Shown in pieces: positions 44,369-53,437 of a DNA stretch of 64,000 nucleotides. The DNA comes from Candidatus Poribacteria bacterium. Lineage in GTDB: Bacteria > Poribacteria > WGA-4E > WGA-3G. The stretch covers positions 25,893-89,892 of the forward strand of contig JAPPFM010000005.1 of assembly GCA_028821605.1 (NCBI GenBank), read 5' to 3'. The translations under genes and the position numbers were made by a program. Each line of letters starts with the position of its first letter. Positions within the stretch are counted from its first letter, which is position 1. The notes beneath the pieces are model-generated. The model worked only from the letters and a program-made list of their open reading frames with translations. It was not told the origin of the DNA and did not search any database.

Positions 44369-45916
44369 ATGAGATTTGATACAATTATTGCAGGCGGAAA
44401 TATCGTTGATGGAACGGGTAAACAGGAGCCGTTTGTTGCGGACATTGGCATTCAGGACGACCAGATTGCCGCTATTGGAGACCTTGCTAAAGCGGAAACA
44501 GGACATCGGATTTCAGCGGAGGGACAGGTTGTTTGCCCTGGTTTCGTCGATGTGCATGTGCATTCTGAAATTGCCCTGCTCGGTGGACGCGACCAGTTCG
44601 CTGCTGTCAGTCAAGGTGTAACGACGCATTTAGCCGCACCGGATGGCTTCGGATGGGCACCCTTACCACCAGAGCAGGCGAAAGAATTGTGGCACTACAC
44701 ACAATTCGCTTATGGCGATGCTGAACTGCCACTCAACTGGCAGACACCTGAAGCGTATCTTGATATGTTCCACGGGCGAATCCCTGCGAATCTCTATCCA
44801 CAAGTGCCACACTGCGCTGTTCGGCTCGGTGTGATGGGTTGGGATCCGCGTCCGGCAACCGCCGATGAATTGAAAGTGATGGAACGTACAACACGTGAAT
44901 GGTTAGAGGCGGGAGCGTGCTGTCTCTGCTTAGGGCTGGATTATCAACCCTCTGCAAATGCCGATTTACACGAACTGGTATATCTCTCAAAAATCGCGGC
45001 AAGTTATGATGCCATCTACGCAGCGCACATCCGATACCGTATCCTCGGCAGAAAGAAGGCGTGGGAGGAGACGATTGAAATTGCACGGCGTGCTGGGATT
45101 CCTGTGCATATATCGCATGAACGGGTGGACGATGAAGCCGCTGATATACTCGAACGTGTTGAGAAAGAACAGATCGATTTGACCTTTGAATCCTATCTCT
45201 ATCCTGCTGGCATGACACATCTCGCCATGATGCTTCCGATGGAGTATCAGACGGGCGCGCCTGATGATATGTTGGCACATCTGGAAAACCCAGAAGTCAG
45301 AGAGAAATCGATCGCACACCTACGAAGTGAATTACGCGACGGCAGCCAGATTGTGGGTTACAACCGTTCCGGTAGGTTTATCGGGATGACGCTCGCTGAA
45401 GCCGCTGAAAGCGAAGGTAAGTCTTATGAAGAGTTTGCGTTCGATTTTATTCGTGAAGAAGCCGCGGTCGAAACCTTTGTGATGCCGTGGGCGACAACAC
45501 CCGAAGAAAACGAACGTATCCTGAACCGTACGGCAATCCACCCGCGCATGATGATTGCAAGCGATGGCGTTTACAACATTCCACATCCACACCCTCGGAG
45601 CTACGGTTGCTTTGTGCAATATCTCGGCAAGTTTGTGCGTGAACGGCAGTTGATCTCATTGAAAGAAGCCATCTATAAAATGAGCGGTTTTCCAGCAGAA
45701 CGATTCCGATTGTACGACCGCGGAAGAATTGACCGCGGGCTTGCTGCTGACATCGTTGTGTTTGACCCAGATACCGTTGCAGACCGATCCACTTGGTTTG
45801 ACCCCGTCCAATCCCCCGTCGGTGTAAACTATGTGTTCGTTAATGGCGTTTCAGTTGTTGAAGATGGAAACGTGACGGGGCAACTGCCGGGCAGAGCGCT
45901 GCGTCAACAGCGATGA
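44369..45916 (+). CDS. N-acyl-D-amino-acid deacylase-like amidohydrolase
   Basis: 515 residues of the amidohydrolase superfamily (D-aminoacylase type). The parts are FDTIIAGGNIVDGTG, the metal site FVDVHVHSEIALLGG (H-x-H), IPVHISHERVDDEA, the catalytic-type aspartate in MIASDGVYNIPHPHPRSYG, and the C-terminal beta domain DIVVFDPDTVAD and VNGVSVVEDG. Such enzymes release D-amino acids or cleave cyclic amides. The substrate is unknown. ATG 44369 has GAGGAG upstream. The flavin reductase gene follows and overlaps by a 4-base ATGA or starts a little later. Confidence 0.85.
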   Translation: MRFDTIIAGGNIVDGTGKQEPFVADIGIQDDQIAAIGDLAKAETGHRISAEGQVVCPGFVDVHVHSEIALLGGRDQFAAVSQGVTTHLAAPDGFGWAPLPPEQAKELWHYTQFAYGDAELPLNWQTPEAYLDMFHGRIPANLYPQVPHCAVRLGVMGWDPRPATADELKVMERTTREWLEAGACCLCLGLDYQPSANADLHELVYLSKIAASYDAIYAAHIRYRILGRKKAWEETIEIARRAGIPVHISHERVDDEAADILERVEKEQIDLTFESYLYPAGMTHLAMMLPMEYQTGAPDDMLAHLENPEVREKSIAHLRSELRDGSQIVGYNRSGRFIGMTLAEAAESEGKSYEEFAFDFIREEAAVETFVMPWATTPEENERILNRTAIHPRMMIASDGVYNIPHPHPRSYGCFVQYLGKFVRERQLISLKEAIYKMSGFPAERFRLYDRGRIDRGLAADIVVFDPDTVADRSTWFDPVQSPVGVNYVFVNGVSVVEDGNVTGQLPGRALRQQR

Positions 45917-45939
45917 ACACGATAACGTGGAGGGAAACC

Positions 45940-47373
45940 GTGGATGTGTATGATTTGACAATTATTGGCGGCGGAAGTGCCGGACTCGTGCTTGCTGTAG
46001 CGGGTGCAAAGTTAGGCAAAAAGACCGCGCTTGTAGAGAAGCACCGTATTGGTGGCGACTGCCTCTGGACAGGGTGCGTGCCTTCTAAAGCCCTCCTTAA
46101 AGCGGCGAAGGTCGCGAATTACATCAGAGATGGTGAGAAATACGGAATTACATCCACCGACACAACACCTGACTGGCAGCGCGTCATGGCATACGTCCGT
46201 AGCACCCAACACGTCATAGAAGAGGAACACGACAATCCTGAGCGGTTCCGTGAGATGGGGGTTGATGTTATCTTCGGAAACGGGCATTTTGAATCAAGCG
46301 ATACTTTCGTTATAGAAGATACTGAGAACGACCAACTCCGTACACTCAAAAGCAAAAGGTTTGTGATTAGCACCGGCTCCCGTCCGGTTGCGCCGCCTAT
46401 ACCCGGATTGGAATCTTGTGGTTATCTTGACAGTGAGAACATCTGGGAACTTGAAGAGTTCCCCAACCGACTGCTCGTCGTCGGTGCGGGTCCCATCGGC
46501 GTTGAATTGGGGCAGGCGTTTCATCGACTCGGTGCTGATGTGACGATAGCACAACGGAGCGGACGCATCTTGACGAAGGAAGATACCGATGTCTCTGAAC
46601 AGATGTTGGGTTATCTTCGCGAGGAAGGAATTACGATCCGACTCAATACGAACATTGCGCAGGTTGTGCAGCGTCAAGAAGGCATAAGCGTGACCTTCAG
46701 CAACGGTGAAAACGAAACGACGGAACAAATCTTTGATAAGCTCCTAATCGCCGCGGGGCGCGCACCGAATGTTGAGGGGTTAGAACTTGATAAAATCGGG
46801 GTGCAGGTGGGCACGCGCGGGATCGAGGTAAACAATAAACTCCAAACAAACATCAAAAACATCTATGCTGCAGGCGACGTGATTGGACACTACTTATTTA
46901 CGCACGTCGCTGCTTTTCAAGCGCAACTACTCATCCGAAACATCTTTTTCCCACTTTCCAAAACGATCAATTACGCCGTCGTGCCGTGGACGACCTTCTG
47001 CGACCCGGAGGTTGCTCGCTGTGGTCTAACCGAGGCAGAGGCACGCGAGAAATATGGCGATGTTGATGTGTTCACGCTCGACCAGAGCGACGTTGACAGA
47101 GCCGTCGCGGAGGGCGAGACGCAGGGTTTCAGCAAAGTTATCGCGAGTCGTTGGAGTGGAAAGATATTGGGAGTACATCTCGTCGGCGCAAATGCGGGAG
47201 AGGTTATCCATGAATACGTTCTGGCGATGCAAGAGGGGATCCCATTGCGGAAGTTGAGCGGGATGATCCACGTCTATCCGACGTTTTCAAGCAGTGTCTG
47301 GCGCGTGGCGGGCAAATGGTTCTCGGAAAGTACACTGATTCAGACGCTGCGGAGGTTGCTTCCATCAGGTTGA
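45940..47373 (+). CDS. Pyridine nucleotide-disulfide oxidoreductase (mercuric-reductase-like)
   Basis: 477 residues from GTG 45940 (GGAGGG five bases upstream; an ATG at 45913 is possible but has none). FAD loop LTIIGGGSAGLVLAV, redox-active GGDCLWTGCVPSKAL, NAD loop LLVVGAGPIGVELGQAF, and IYAAGDVIG (second FAD site). The C-terminal dimerisation motif reads IHVYPTFSSSV. There is no N-terminal HMA domain and no C-terminal Cys pair, so it is of the mercuric-reductase-like or dihydrolipoamide-dehydrogenase-like group, not proven MerA. Its partner is unknown. Confidence 0.88.
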   Translation: MDVYDLTIIGGGSAGLVLAVAGAKLGKKTALVEKHRIGGDCLWTGCVPSKALLKAAKVANYIRDGEKYGITSTDTTPDWQRVMAYVRSTQHVIEEEHDNPERFREMGVDVIFGNGHFESSDTFVIEDTENDQLRTLKSKRFVISTGSRPVAPPIPGLESCGYLDSENIWELEEFPNRLLVVGAGPIGVELGQAFHRLGADVTIAQRSGRILTKEDTDVSEQMLGYLREEGITIRLNTNIAQVVQRQEGISVTFSNGENETTEQIFDKLLIAAGRAPNVEGLELDKIGVQVGTRGIEVNNKLQTNIKNIYAAGDVIGHYLFTHVAAFQAQLLIRNIFFPLSKTINYAVVPWTTFCDPEVARCGLTEAEAREKYGDVDVFTLDQSDVDRAVAEGETQGFSKVIASRWSGKILGVHLVGANAGEVIHEYVLAMQEGIPLRKLSGMIHVYPTFSSSVWRVAGKWFSESTLIQTLRRLLPSG

Positions 47374-47393
47374 TTGAATTTATAGATGGGAAA

Positions 47394-48398
47394 CTACTTT
47401 TTAAGTTTCCCCCACATCGTTGTTAGCAGCTGTGGTTGTGGTAAGACAGGCAACGCGTACGCTGGATCAAACCAATCCGCATAAAGATTTCGACCAATGG
47501 CAGTCAGTTGTTTCGGCTTCTCTCTACCTAACATAAGTCTGAAGAGTTGGGTCTGACCGAAATCTCGGAGAACTTCTTTAACTTTTTGTTGATAAAGCAG
47601 CGCATTCCCGCGTGGAGACCATACCGGATAATCAGCCCTGAAATCGCCTTTAACTACCACCTGTTCCACGCCCGTCCCATCTCGATTTACAATATACACT
47701 TTCAAATCATCAAAGTTTTTCAAACGACACGCCTGATTCTTAATACACTCTACGCCAGCGAACGCAAGCTGTTTCCCATCCGGAGACCACTCGACGTTGA
47801 GTATTACAAACTGAAGTTCTGGAAGTAGCGGCTCTACCGTTCGTGTCTGTAAATTAACAATATGTGTTCTATGTAATCCGACAATATTATCAAAGGCAAT
47901 CTCTGTTCCATCCGGAGACCAAGCAAGATTGACATAGAGATGATCGTCTACAAATGTCAACACCTCAACCTCGTTACCATCTTTTGTAGCGATGTTTACT
48001 GTCAGTTGGATCCCATTGTGCACGTAGGCAATCCGTTTGCCGTCAGGAGACCAGATAGGGGCGACACGGTGGGACTTTTCCGCAAATACGCGCTGGACAT
48101 TGCTCCCATCTGGTTCCATTAGATATAGGTCGTGCTTGCCTTCTCGGTCTGACACAAAAAGGATGTGTTCACCTGTCGGTGACCAAGTAGGTTGCATATC
48201 ATCTGCTGGGTGTTCAGTAAGGTTGATTTTGTTATGCCCATTAGTATCCATAATAAAGATGTCTCGTTTGTTAGGTAAGTGTGCTGAGGTGAACACTATT
48301 TTGGCAGTGTCGGGTGCTCTTGCAAACACGGTACAAACACTTACGCATAACATGATGACACTTAGGACACATAAAACAAACAGGCGTTTCTCTTGCAT
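47394..48398 (-). CDS. TolB-like beta-propeller protein with C-terminal K-L-x-T-x-W-G tail
   Basis: 334 residues. A signal peptide (~1-26, ending TVFA) is followed by about five PD40/WD40-like repeats with DIFIMDTNGHNK, PTWSPTGEHILF, DLYLMEPDGSN and PIWSPDGKRIAY. The C terminus is LPQPQLLTTMWGKLKK. TolB-like propellers mediate protein contacts in the periplasm; this one stands alone, without Pal. Its last 45 residues match two shorter genes just upstream (48424-48849 and 48876-49085). Confidence 0.85.
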   Translation of the reverse strand: MQEKRLFVLCVLSVIMLCVSVCTVFARAPDTAKIVFTSAHLPNKRDIFIMDTNGHNKINLTEHPADDMQPTWSPTGEHILFVSDREGKHDLYLMEPDGSNVQRVFAEKSHRVAPIWSPDGKRIAYVHNGIQLTVNIATKDGNEVEVLTFVDDHLYVNLAWSPDGTEIAFDNIVGLHRTHIVNLQTRTVEPLLPELQFVILNVEWSPDGKQLAFAGVECIKNQACRLKNFDDLKVYIVNRDGTGVEQVVVKGDFRADYPVWSPRGNALLYQQKVKEVLRDFGQTQLFRLMLGREKPKQLTAIGRNLYADWFDPAYALPVLPQPQLLTTMWGKLKK

Positions 48399-48423
48399 TA
48401 TAGACTCCTTTGAAAGACCGACT

Positions 48424-48849
48424 TCAGTTTCCTATCTTTACTTCTCCCCATGTTGTCGTCAACAACACTGGTTGCGGTGAAACGGGCAATGCGACGACTG
48501 GATCAAACCAATCCGCTAAGGAATTGGCTTGAAACCGAGCTAATCCAACGACATGGGTGAGTTGTATTGGCGTGCGGCTGCCTAAGTCGATTTTGAAAAG
48601 TTGGAGGTGATCATCAATTGCCTGCGTATAAATAAGGGCATCACCCCGCGGCGACCAGATCGGATCCCTGGCTTGCGCTCCCGCTTCATCGACAATCTGT
48701 TGAAGTCCTGTGCCATCTCTATTCGCAATGTAGATTGTTCTCTTCTTCGCTGTGTCGGGTGCCTTGCCAAAAACTGGAGGAATGCTCACGTATAACAATA
48801 CTATACTGAATAGAGGAAAAATAGTCGACAGACTTTGTATAGGCTTCAT
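48424..48849 (-). CDS. Truncated TolB-like protein, signal peptide joined to C-terminal part
   Basis: 141 residues. A signal peptide and GKAPDTAK match the N terminus of the neighbouring 334-residue protein; the sequence then jumps to the last propeller blade (YIANRDGTGLQQ, PIWSPRGDALIY) and ends VLLTTTWGEVKIGN. About 190 residues are missing in between, in frame, so it is an internal deletion. The frame stays open and a start is present, so it may be expressed as a mini-protein. It could equally be a decaying gene. Confidence 0.7.
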   Translation of the reverse strand: MKPIQSLSTIFPLFSIVLLYVSIPPVFGKAPDTAKKRTIYIANRDGTGLQQIVDEAGAQARDPIWSPRGDALIYTQAIDDHLQLFKIDLGSRTPIQLTHVVGLARFQANSLADWFDPVVALPVSPQPVLLTTTWGEVKIGN

Positions 48850-48875
48850 TATAAATTTCTCTTGTAATGGATCAA

Positions 48876-49085
48876 CTACTTGGAAGCAGCTTCTGATTGC
48901 TTGAGTCTACCCCAGAGCGTTAGCTGTTTCTCCGCACTTGGTGAAACGGAAAGAAACCCCTCCGGTACCCACTCAAGATAACTGGGCACTAATCCGCCCA
49001 GCACCTCAATGGGTTCTCCACTCCCAACGTCATCTGTATTGGCAATATAGATGACCGAGTTAGCGAAAAACTCATCTGCTGGCAT
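48876..49085 (-). pseudogene. 3' fragment of a TolB-like gene, still open
   Basis: 69 residues starting MPADEFFANSVIYIANTDD, then YLEWVPEGFLSVSPSAEKQ and LTLWGRLKQ. It matches only the last blade and tail of the genes at 47394 and 48424 and has no signal peptide. ATG 49085 has GGAGGGGG upstream. It is either a remnant or a small cytoplasmic protein; remnant is more likely. Confidence 0.6.
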
Positions 49086-49128
49086 CCGACCCCCTCCGAG
49101 CAATTTTGCTTGCTTCTTCGTCGTGGGT

Positions 49129-49884
49129 CTAAAATTTTTTCAAGTTTCCCCAGGTTGTCGCCAGTTTTTCTTGGGGCGTTACGGCGAAATCACTGCTGTT
49201 TGGAACGCTATCACCCGTGACAGTGATATTATCAAAGATTGCGGTATAGTTCCAAAGCCCAAAACCGACACCACCTGTTTGAAAATCAGGAAAATCAGCA
49301 AAAACTTCAATCTGTCTGAAAATTAGAAGTTTGGTAGGTGCCATAACCTGCTGACCATTAATCCAGAAGGTAAAAATATCACCTTCAACGCTTAACTTCA
49401 GATGGTACCATCTGTTTAATCTTAAAAGTGGGTGCGGTTCAGCGATAAGGATGGCACGTGGTGGCAGTGGTCGGTGCAAACCGCCAGCATAACACCCTAT
49501 TCGTTCCTCTTGAAACGGAGGATCATCACCCCTTATAATTACGGGATCAGAAATACTGCAGTAAACTAACCAAGTTCCGTCAACCCGCACAGCGATCGAG
49601 ATACCGCCAATACCGTGCTTTTTCAGCGGCTTGACATCAAACGCCATAGTGTAGTTTTCCCACGTGTTATCCCCAGTTGTCAGTAAATGAAAAAAATCCT
49701 CACGACTTTCGGCATGCAGTTCATCATCAACAACCTCCCAAACAGCGGGTCCCTTATCCACCCAAATTTGCTGCCATCCCTCCAAATCTTTACCATCAAA
49801 GGTTTCCAAAAATGTGCCTGCCAAAACAGATAAAGGGGACACAAACAGAACTGTTATTACAATGGTTAGAAATTTCATTAGCAT
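49129..49884 (-). CDS. Secreted LamG/DUF1080-like jelly-roll protein with K-L-A-T-T-W-G tail
   Basis: 251 residues. Signal peptide (MLMKFLTIVITVLFVSPLSVLA), then a concanavalin-like fold: FDGKDLEGWQQIW, AVWEVVDDELHA, NYTMAFDVKP, RWYHLKLSVEGDIFTFWING and VGFGLWNYTAIFDNITV. The C terminus is VTPQEKLATTWGNLKKF. Such domains bind polysaccharide or act as glycoside-hydrolase-like folds (3-keto-disaccharide hydrolase family); no catalytic residues can be assigned. It heads the minus-strand run 49884-47394. Confidence 0.82.
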   Translation of the reverse strand: MLMKFLTIVITVLFVSPLSVLAGTFLETFDGKDLEGWQQIWVDKGPAVWEVVDDELHAESREDFFHLLTTGDNTWENYTMAFDVKPLKKHGIGGISIAVRVDGTWLVYCSISDPVIIRGDDPPFQEERIGCYAGGLHRPLPPRAILIAEPHPLLRLNRWYHLKLSVEGDIFTFWINGQQVMAPTKLLIFRQIEVFADFPDFQTGGVGFGLWNYTAIFDNITVTGDSVPNSSDFAVTPQEKLATTWGNLKKF

Positions 49885-49926
49885 TTGTCACCTCCGCTCT
49901 ATGCGAACATCCATAGGATAAATCAC

Positions 49927-50388
49927 CTGTTTGTGTAGATCCTAATTATATAGGGGGTAAGGGCAGGAGGCAAGCGAAATTTTGTTGGAAGGGCAAAAAA
50001 GGAACCGGAAACCATATTCTAATCGGTTTCAAGAGGTTCAGGGACTCTAACCTAACTCTCGCGTGCAACAGAGGCTTGCAAACTATACCTTTTAGGAATT
50101 ATGGCTCCGGCTTACCCAAGGAGGCTTACATAGACATAAGCAATTTCCGTGCCAATGGAAAAGCACCCGTTTTGGGCAATTCGCGGAAGGTATTGCCTAT
50201 TTTTTAAACATCTTATGATAAAAAATAAACACTCCTCCAAGAAAAACAGGAAACCGAGCAAGTTACAGAATATCAACAACGCGGAAGAGTGTCGCGACTG
50301 ACATCTGTATAATTACACCGACAACCTCCATTGGCATCCAAAGTCGTCCACAGATTGATACCGCCGTTTAGACCATGATACGTCAACG
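49927..50388. other. Gene-poor spacer with a probable pseudogene remnant
   Basis: No intact gene in ~500 bases. On the minus strand 50331-50197 one frame reads MEVVGVIIQMSVATLF, continues through an in-frame stop and ends in LARFPVFLGGVFIFYHKMFKK before a second stop. It resembles a broken small membrane protein. The rest is AT-rich with no clear repeat. Confidence 0.35.
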
Positions 50389-50901
50389 CTATTTCAGCGG
50401 AGGAACAGTATACTGTTCAGCCAACATATTTTCTAACAAAGTAGAATATACTTGGTTTAAATCTCTGAATTTGAGCCGCACATTTGTAAAGCAGGGACTG
50501 CTGACCAATTCCTCTATCTGTGCCTCGGTAAGCTTCCCTGACACCAGAATGGGAATTTCTGTTAAGCATCCGTTGATAAGCTCATCAAGCAATGCTGAGG
50601 AAGCCCCATCCCGAACCTCATCCTCTAATAATTTGCCTGTATCAAAAGCGATTTCATCGGGCAGACTATTTAAAGCATCGACCCCAATTAACGCCCGAAT
50701 CTCAGGGTTTACCTGTGATACCGCAGCCTTAACATCTGAAAGAGACATTCCTTCAAGGATAGCCGACAGGTCGTCCACAGTGACAACCGACGGATTTAAC
50801 ATGTCTTGTGCTTCAATTGCGGTATCGCAGGAGGTCAATATAAAAGGCAGAATCGTAATTACACTCGCAACCACGAACATAACTGGCGTTAAATTTCTCA
50901 T
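50389..50901 (-). CDS. Lipoprotein of unknown function, helical
   Basis: 170 residues. A hydrophobic N terminus (VVASVITILPFILTSC) ends in a lipobox with Cys25. The mature part is mainly helical and acidic, with repeated LSDVKAAVSQV and EAQIEELVSSPCF segments. No known domain. ATG 50901 has AGGAGGAT upstream. It is probably anchored to a membrane. Confidence 0.7.
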   Translation of the reverse strand: MRNLTPVMFVVASVITILPFILTSCDTAIEAQDMLNPSVVTVDDLSAILEGMSLSDVKAAVSQVNPEIRALIGVDALNSLPDEIAFDTGKLLEDEVRDGASSALLDELINGCLTEIPILVSGKLTEAQIEELVSSPCFTNVRLKFRDLNQVYSTLLENMLAEQYTVPPLK

Positions 50902-51018
50902 GTCATCCTCCTTCTTTGAGCGAATTCTACAGCAGAACGACGGTTAGCAAAATAGCTATCAGCCATTAGCTGTCAGTCATTTGTAGTGGCGTTTGAATAT
51001 ATAAGATAGGTTCTGAGA

Positions 51019-52476
51019 TCAACCCTTTACGACCCCAATGGGACGGAGGCGCGCGACGCGGCGAGAGAGTCCTGCTTTGTCAACAACGCGGACGACCTCA
51101 TCGACATCCTTGTAAGCCTCAGGGACCTCTTCTTGGAGGGTACGTCTACCCTCTGCTCGGACGTAGATGCCCTGTGCCTCTAAATCTTTCTGGATGGAGC
51201 GCCCCTTCGTCAAGGCGATCGCCTTCCGTCGTGAGAGTACTCTGCCAGCACCGTGACAGGTTGTGCCCCACGTCTCTGCCATCGCTCCCGGATTACCAAC
51301 CAGCACGTAAGAGGCGGTCCCCATATCGCCGGGAATCAGGACGGGTTGCCCGACTTTCTGGTATTTATCGGGGATCTCAGGGTGCCCCGCTGGAAATGCA
51401 CGGGTCGCGCCTTTGCGATGGATAAATAACTCACGTTCCTTGCCATCAACGGTGTGTTTCTCGAATTTTCCAATGTTATGCGCCACGTCGTAAACGAGTT
51501 CTAAGCCGAGTTCATCTTCTGTGGTCTCAAAAAACTGCATGAAAGTCTGGCGAACGAGATGCATGATACACTGCCGATTGTTCCATGCATAGTTGGCACT
51601 ACACGCCATCGCGGTGATGTAATCCTGTCCTTCCGGTGAGTTAATCGGTGCGGAGGCGAGTTGACGGTCAGGAAGATTTATGCCATATCTTTCGGCGACC
51701 TTGACCCAACTCTTGACGTGCTCATCACAGATTTGATAACCGAAACCGCGTGAACCGGTATGAATCATGACACAGATGTTGCCTTCGCTTAATCCCATCG
51801 CGTCGGCGGCTTCTCTGTAAAAAATACGGTCAACGGCTTGGACTTCAAGAAAATGGTTGCCTGAACCGAGGGTGCCAAGTTGGTTCTTACCACGTTCCAA
51901 CGCACGCTGGCTCGCTGCGTCAGCGTTGGCCTGTCGGAGGAAACCGGTCGCCTCTGTAAAATTCAGATCGCTCGGATGCCCGTATTCCCGATCAATTGCC
52001 CATTGCGCGCCTTTCTCCAACATCCGCCGCTCTTCTTGGACAGTGAGTCGAATCGTACCGCTGGAGCCGACACCGCATGGAACGTTCTCGAATAACTTGG
52101 CGACGAGTGCTTTCCGTTTCCCTTCAAGCTGCGAGACATCAAGGTTGGTACGGATGAGGCGGACACCACAATTGATGTCGTAACCAATACCACCTGGAGA
52201 GACCACGCCATCTGCTTTTGGATCTGTCGCAGCGACCCCGCCGATAACGAAGCCGTAGCCCCAGTGTAAATCGGGCATTGCGAGCGAATGTTTGACAATG
52301 CCGGGGAGATGCGCGACGTTTGCCACCTGTTGTAATGCCTCGTCGCTCTTGGCGTGCTCAAGGAGTTTCTCGTTGGCGTAGACAATGCCATCAACTCGCA
52401 TCCCTTTCATATAACTTTTCGGGATACGCCAGCGGTATTCGTCAATTTTTTGGAGTGTTATGTTTTGTTGTGCCAT
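51019..52476 (-). CDS. rtcB: RtcB RNA-splicing ligase
   Basis: 485 residues, the usual length. Metal and guanylylation motifs: AMPDLHWGYGFVIGGVAA, PGGIGYDINCGVR (Cys103), LGSGNHFLEV, HTGSRGFGYQ and CHGAGRVLSRRKA, where the GMP-binding histidine is expected nearby. RtcB joins 2',3'-cyclic-phosphate or 3'-phosphate RNA to 5'-OH RNA using GTP and Mn. ATG 52476 fits the family; a longer frame to 52596 is rejected. The upstream gene at 52517-53122 is close by and probably cotranscribed; no archease gene is seen. Confidence 0.95.
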   Translation of the reverse strand: MAQQNITLQKIDEYRWRIPKSYMKGMRVDGIVYANEKLLEHAKSDEALQQVANVAHLPGIVKHSLAMPDLHWGYGFVIGGVAATDPKADGVVSPGGIGYDINCGVRLIRTNLDVSQLEGKRKALVAKLFENVPCGVGSSGTIRLTVQEERRMLEKGAQWAIDREYGHPSDLNFTEATGFLRQANADAASQRALERGKNQLGTLGSGNHFLEVQAVDRIFYREAADAMGLSEGNICVMIHTGSRGFGYQICDEHVKSWVKVAERYGINLPDRQLASAPINSPEGQDYITAMACSANYAWNNRQCIMHLVRQTFMQFFETTEDELGLELVYDVAHNIGKFEKHTVDGKERELFIHRKGATRAFPAGHPEIPDKYQKVGQPVLIPGDMGTASYVLVGNPGAMAETWGTTCHGAGRVLSRRKAIALTKGRSIQKDLEAQGIYVRAEGRRTLQEEVPEAYKDVDEVVRVVDKAGLSRRVARLRPIGVVKG

Positions 52477-52516
52477 GCTAGTAATTCCCGATGTGTTTTT
52501 TATTATGATATTTCTC

Positions 52517-53122
52517 TCACGCCTTTTGTTCAACCATACTTGTGAGGATACCAAGAATCTTGTCACACTGTGCGATTTGATAGGCAGCCATGTCAATGTA
52601 GAGTTTCTTGCCCTCCAACTTGAGGAAGAGCCAATCTATCCCGGATGTGATGGTCCCATAAATGCAAGCGATGTCGTTCCCTTCTTCGGCGTTAAAACGT
52701 TGCGCGGCTACCATTTCTGCGACGCACTGCCCTAATCCAACCAGCATGTCATCCTTTTTCGCCTCAACAAGTATGATGATAGGTGCTTTTAAAGAAAATT
52801 GGCGCGGCGAGAGACTTATCATAAAATCACACACGCCGGTCAGGTCGGCATCGGCATCAACGTTGAACTCAATTCCTGAAAAAAAACTGATACGATGCTC
52901 TAATTGTTCGCGGAGTTCAACGAGGACATTCGCGACAATGAGTTCTGACTTAGCTTTTTCTGTGCCGACAGCGAGGGCGAGGGGTATGTTCCGTTCTAAC
53001 ACGGCGGTGAGCAGTTCACTAGGCTCCACTGGTTCACTGGCAGCGAAGATACCGGCGGCATCAATCTCTTCTAAATCAAACGCTTCCAGCACTGTGTCTA
53101 AAGTAAAATTGCTATACGCCAT
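52517..53122 (-). CDS. PD-(D/E)XK nuclease-like protein
   Basis: 201 residues. An N-terminal helical part (MAYSNFTLDTVLEAFDLEEI) is followed by a core with LTGVCDFMISLS and IIILVEAKKDDM, matching D...E-x-K of the PD-(D/E)XK fold, then GLGQCVAEMVAAQRFN and a C-terminal part. No restriction or methylase partner is seen. Nuclease activity is inferred from the motif alone. It lies 40 bases upstream of rtcB, so RNA- or DNA-end biology is possible. Confidence 0.65.
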   Translation of the reverse strand: MAYSNFTLDTVLEAFDLEEIDAAGIFAASEPVEPSELLTAVLERNIPLALAVGTEKAKSELIVANVLVELREQLEHRISFFSGIEFNVDADADLTGVCDFMISLSPRQFSLKAPIIILVEAKKDDMLVGLGQCVAEMVAAQRFNAEEGNDIACIYGTITSGIDWLFLKLEGKKLYIDMAAYQIAQCDKILGILTSMVEQKA

Positions 53123-53437
53123 CTGAGAAAATCCTCTTGTAACAATTTTGCTGGTGCAGGAGGTGTTGCAACCGCGATGTCCCTCCCGCCTACAGTGGAA
53201 TGTTTAGGTTATATTTTTACTTATTATACAGCATTTTTCTGGAGAACGCAACGTTTTTGTCTAAATGCACGTCGCATTTAGGGTTTTTGCTGAGGGTATT
53301 TGCTTGGGTGTTTCTTCAAGTACGCCGCAAAATCGCGGATTGCACGGATTATGGGATTCTTGTGGATGGAAGGGTGAGAGATAGGAAGGCTGGGAATCAA
53401 ACTTCTCAACCCCCAGCCTCCTACACTTCCCAATCTT
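53123..53437. other. Spacer with a GCTTGGGTGTTT repeat
   Basis: Holds GTGCAGGAGGTGTTGCAAC near 53152 and a copy of the dispersed element, TTTGCTTGGGTGTTTCTTCAA (~53299-53319). No gene seen. Confidence 0.5.

Noticed and set aside
45940..47373. Assignment as mercuric reductase MerA
   Set aside because: No N-terminal HMA domain, no C-terminal Cys pair and no other mer genes; only the general family is supported.
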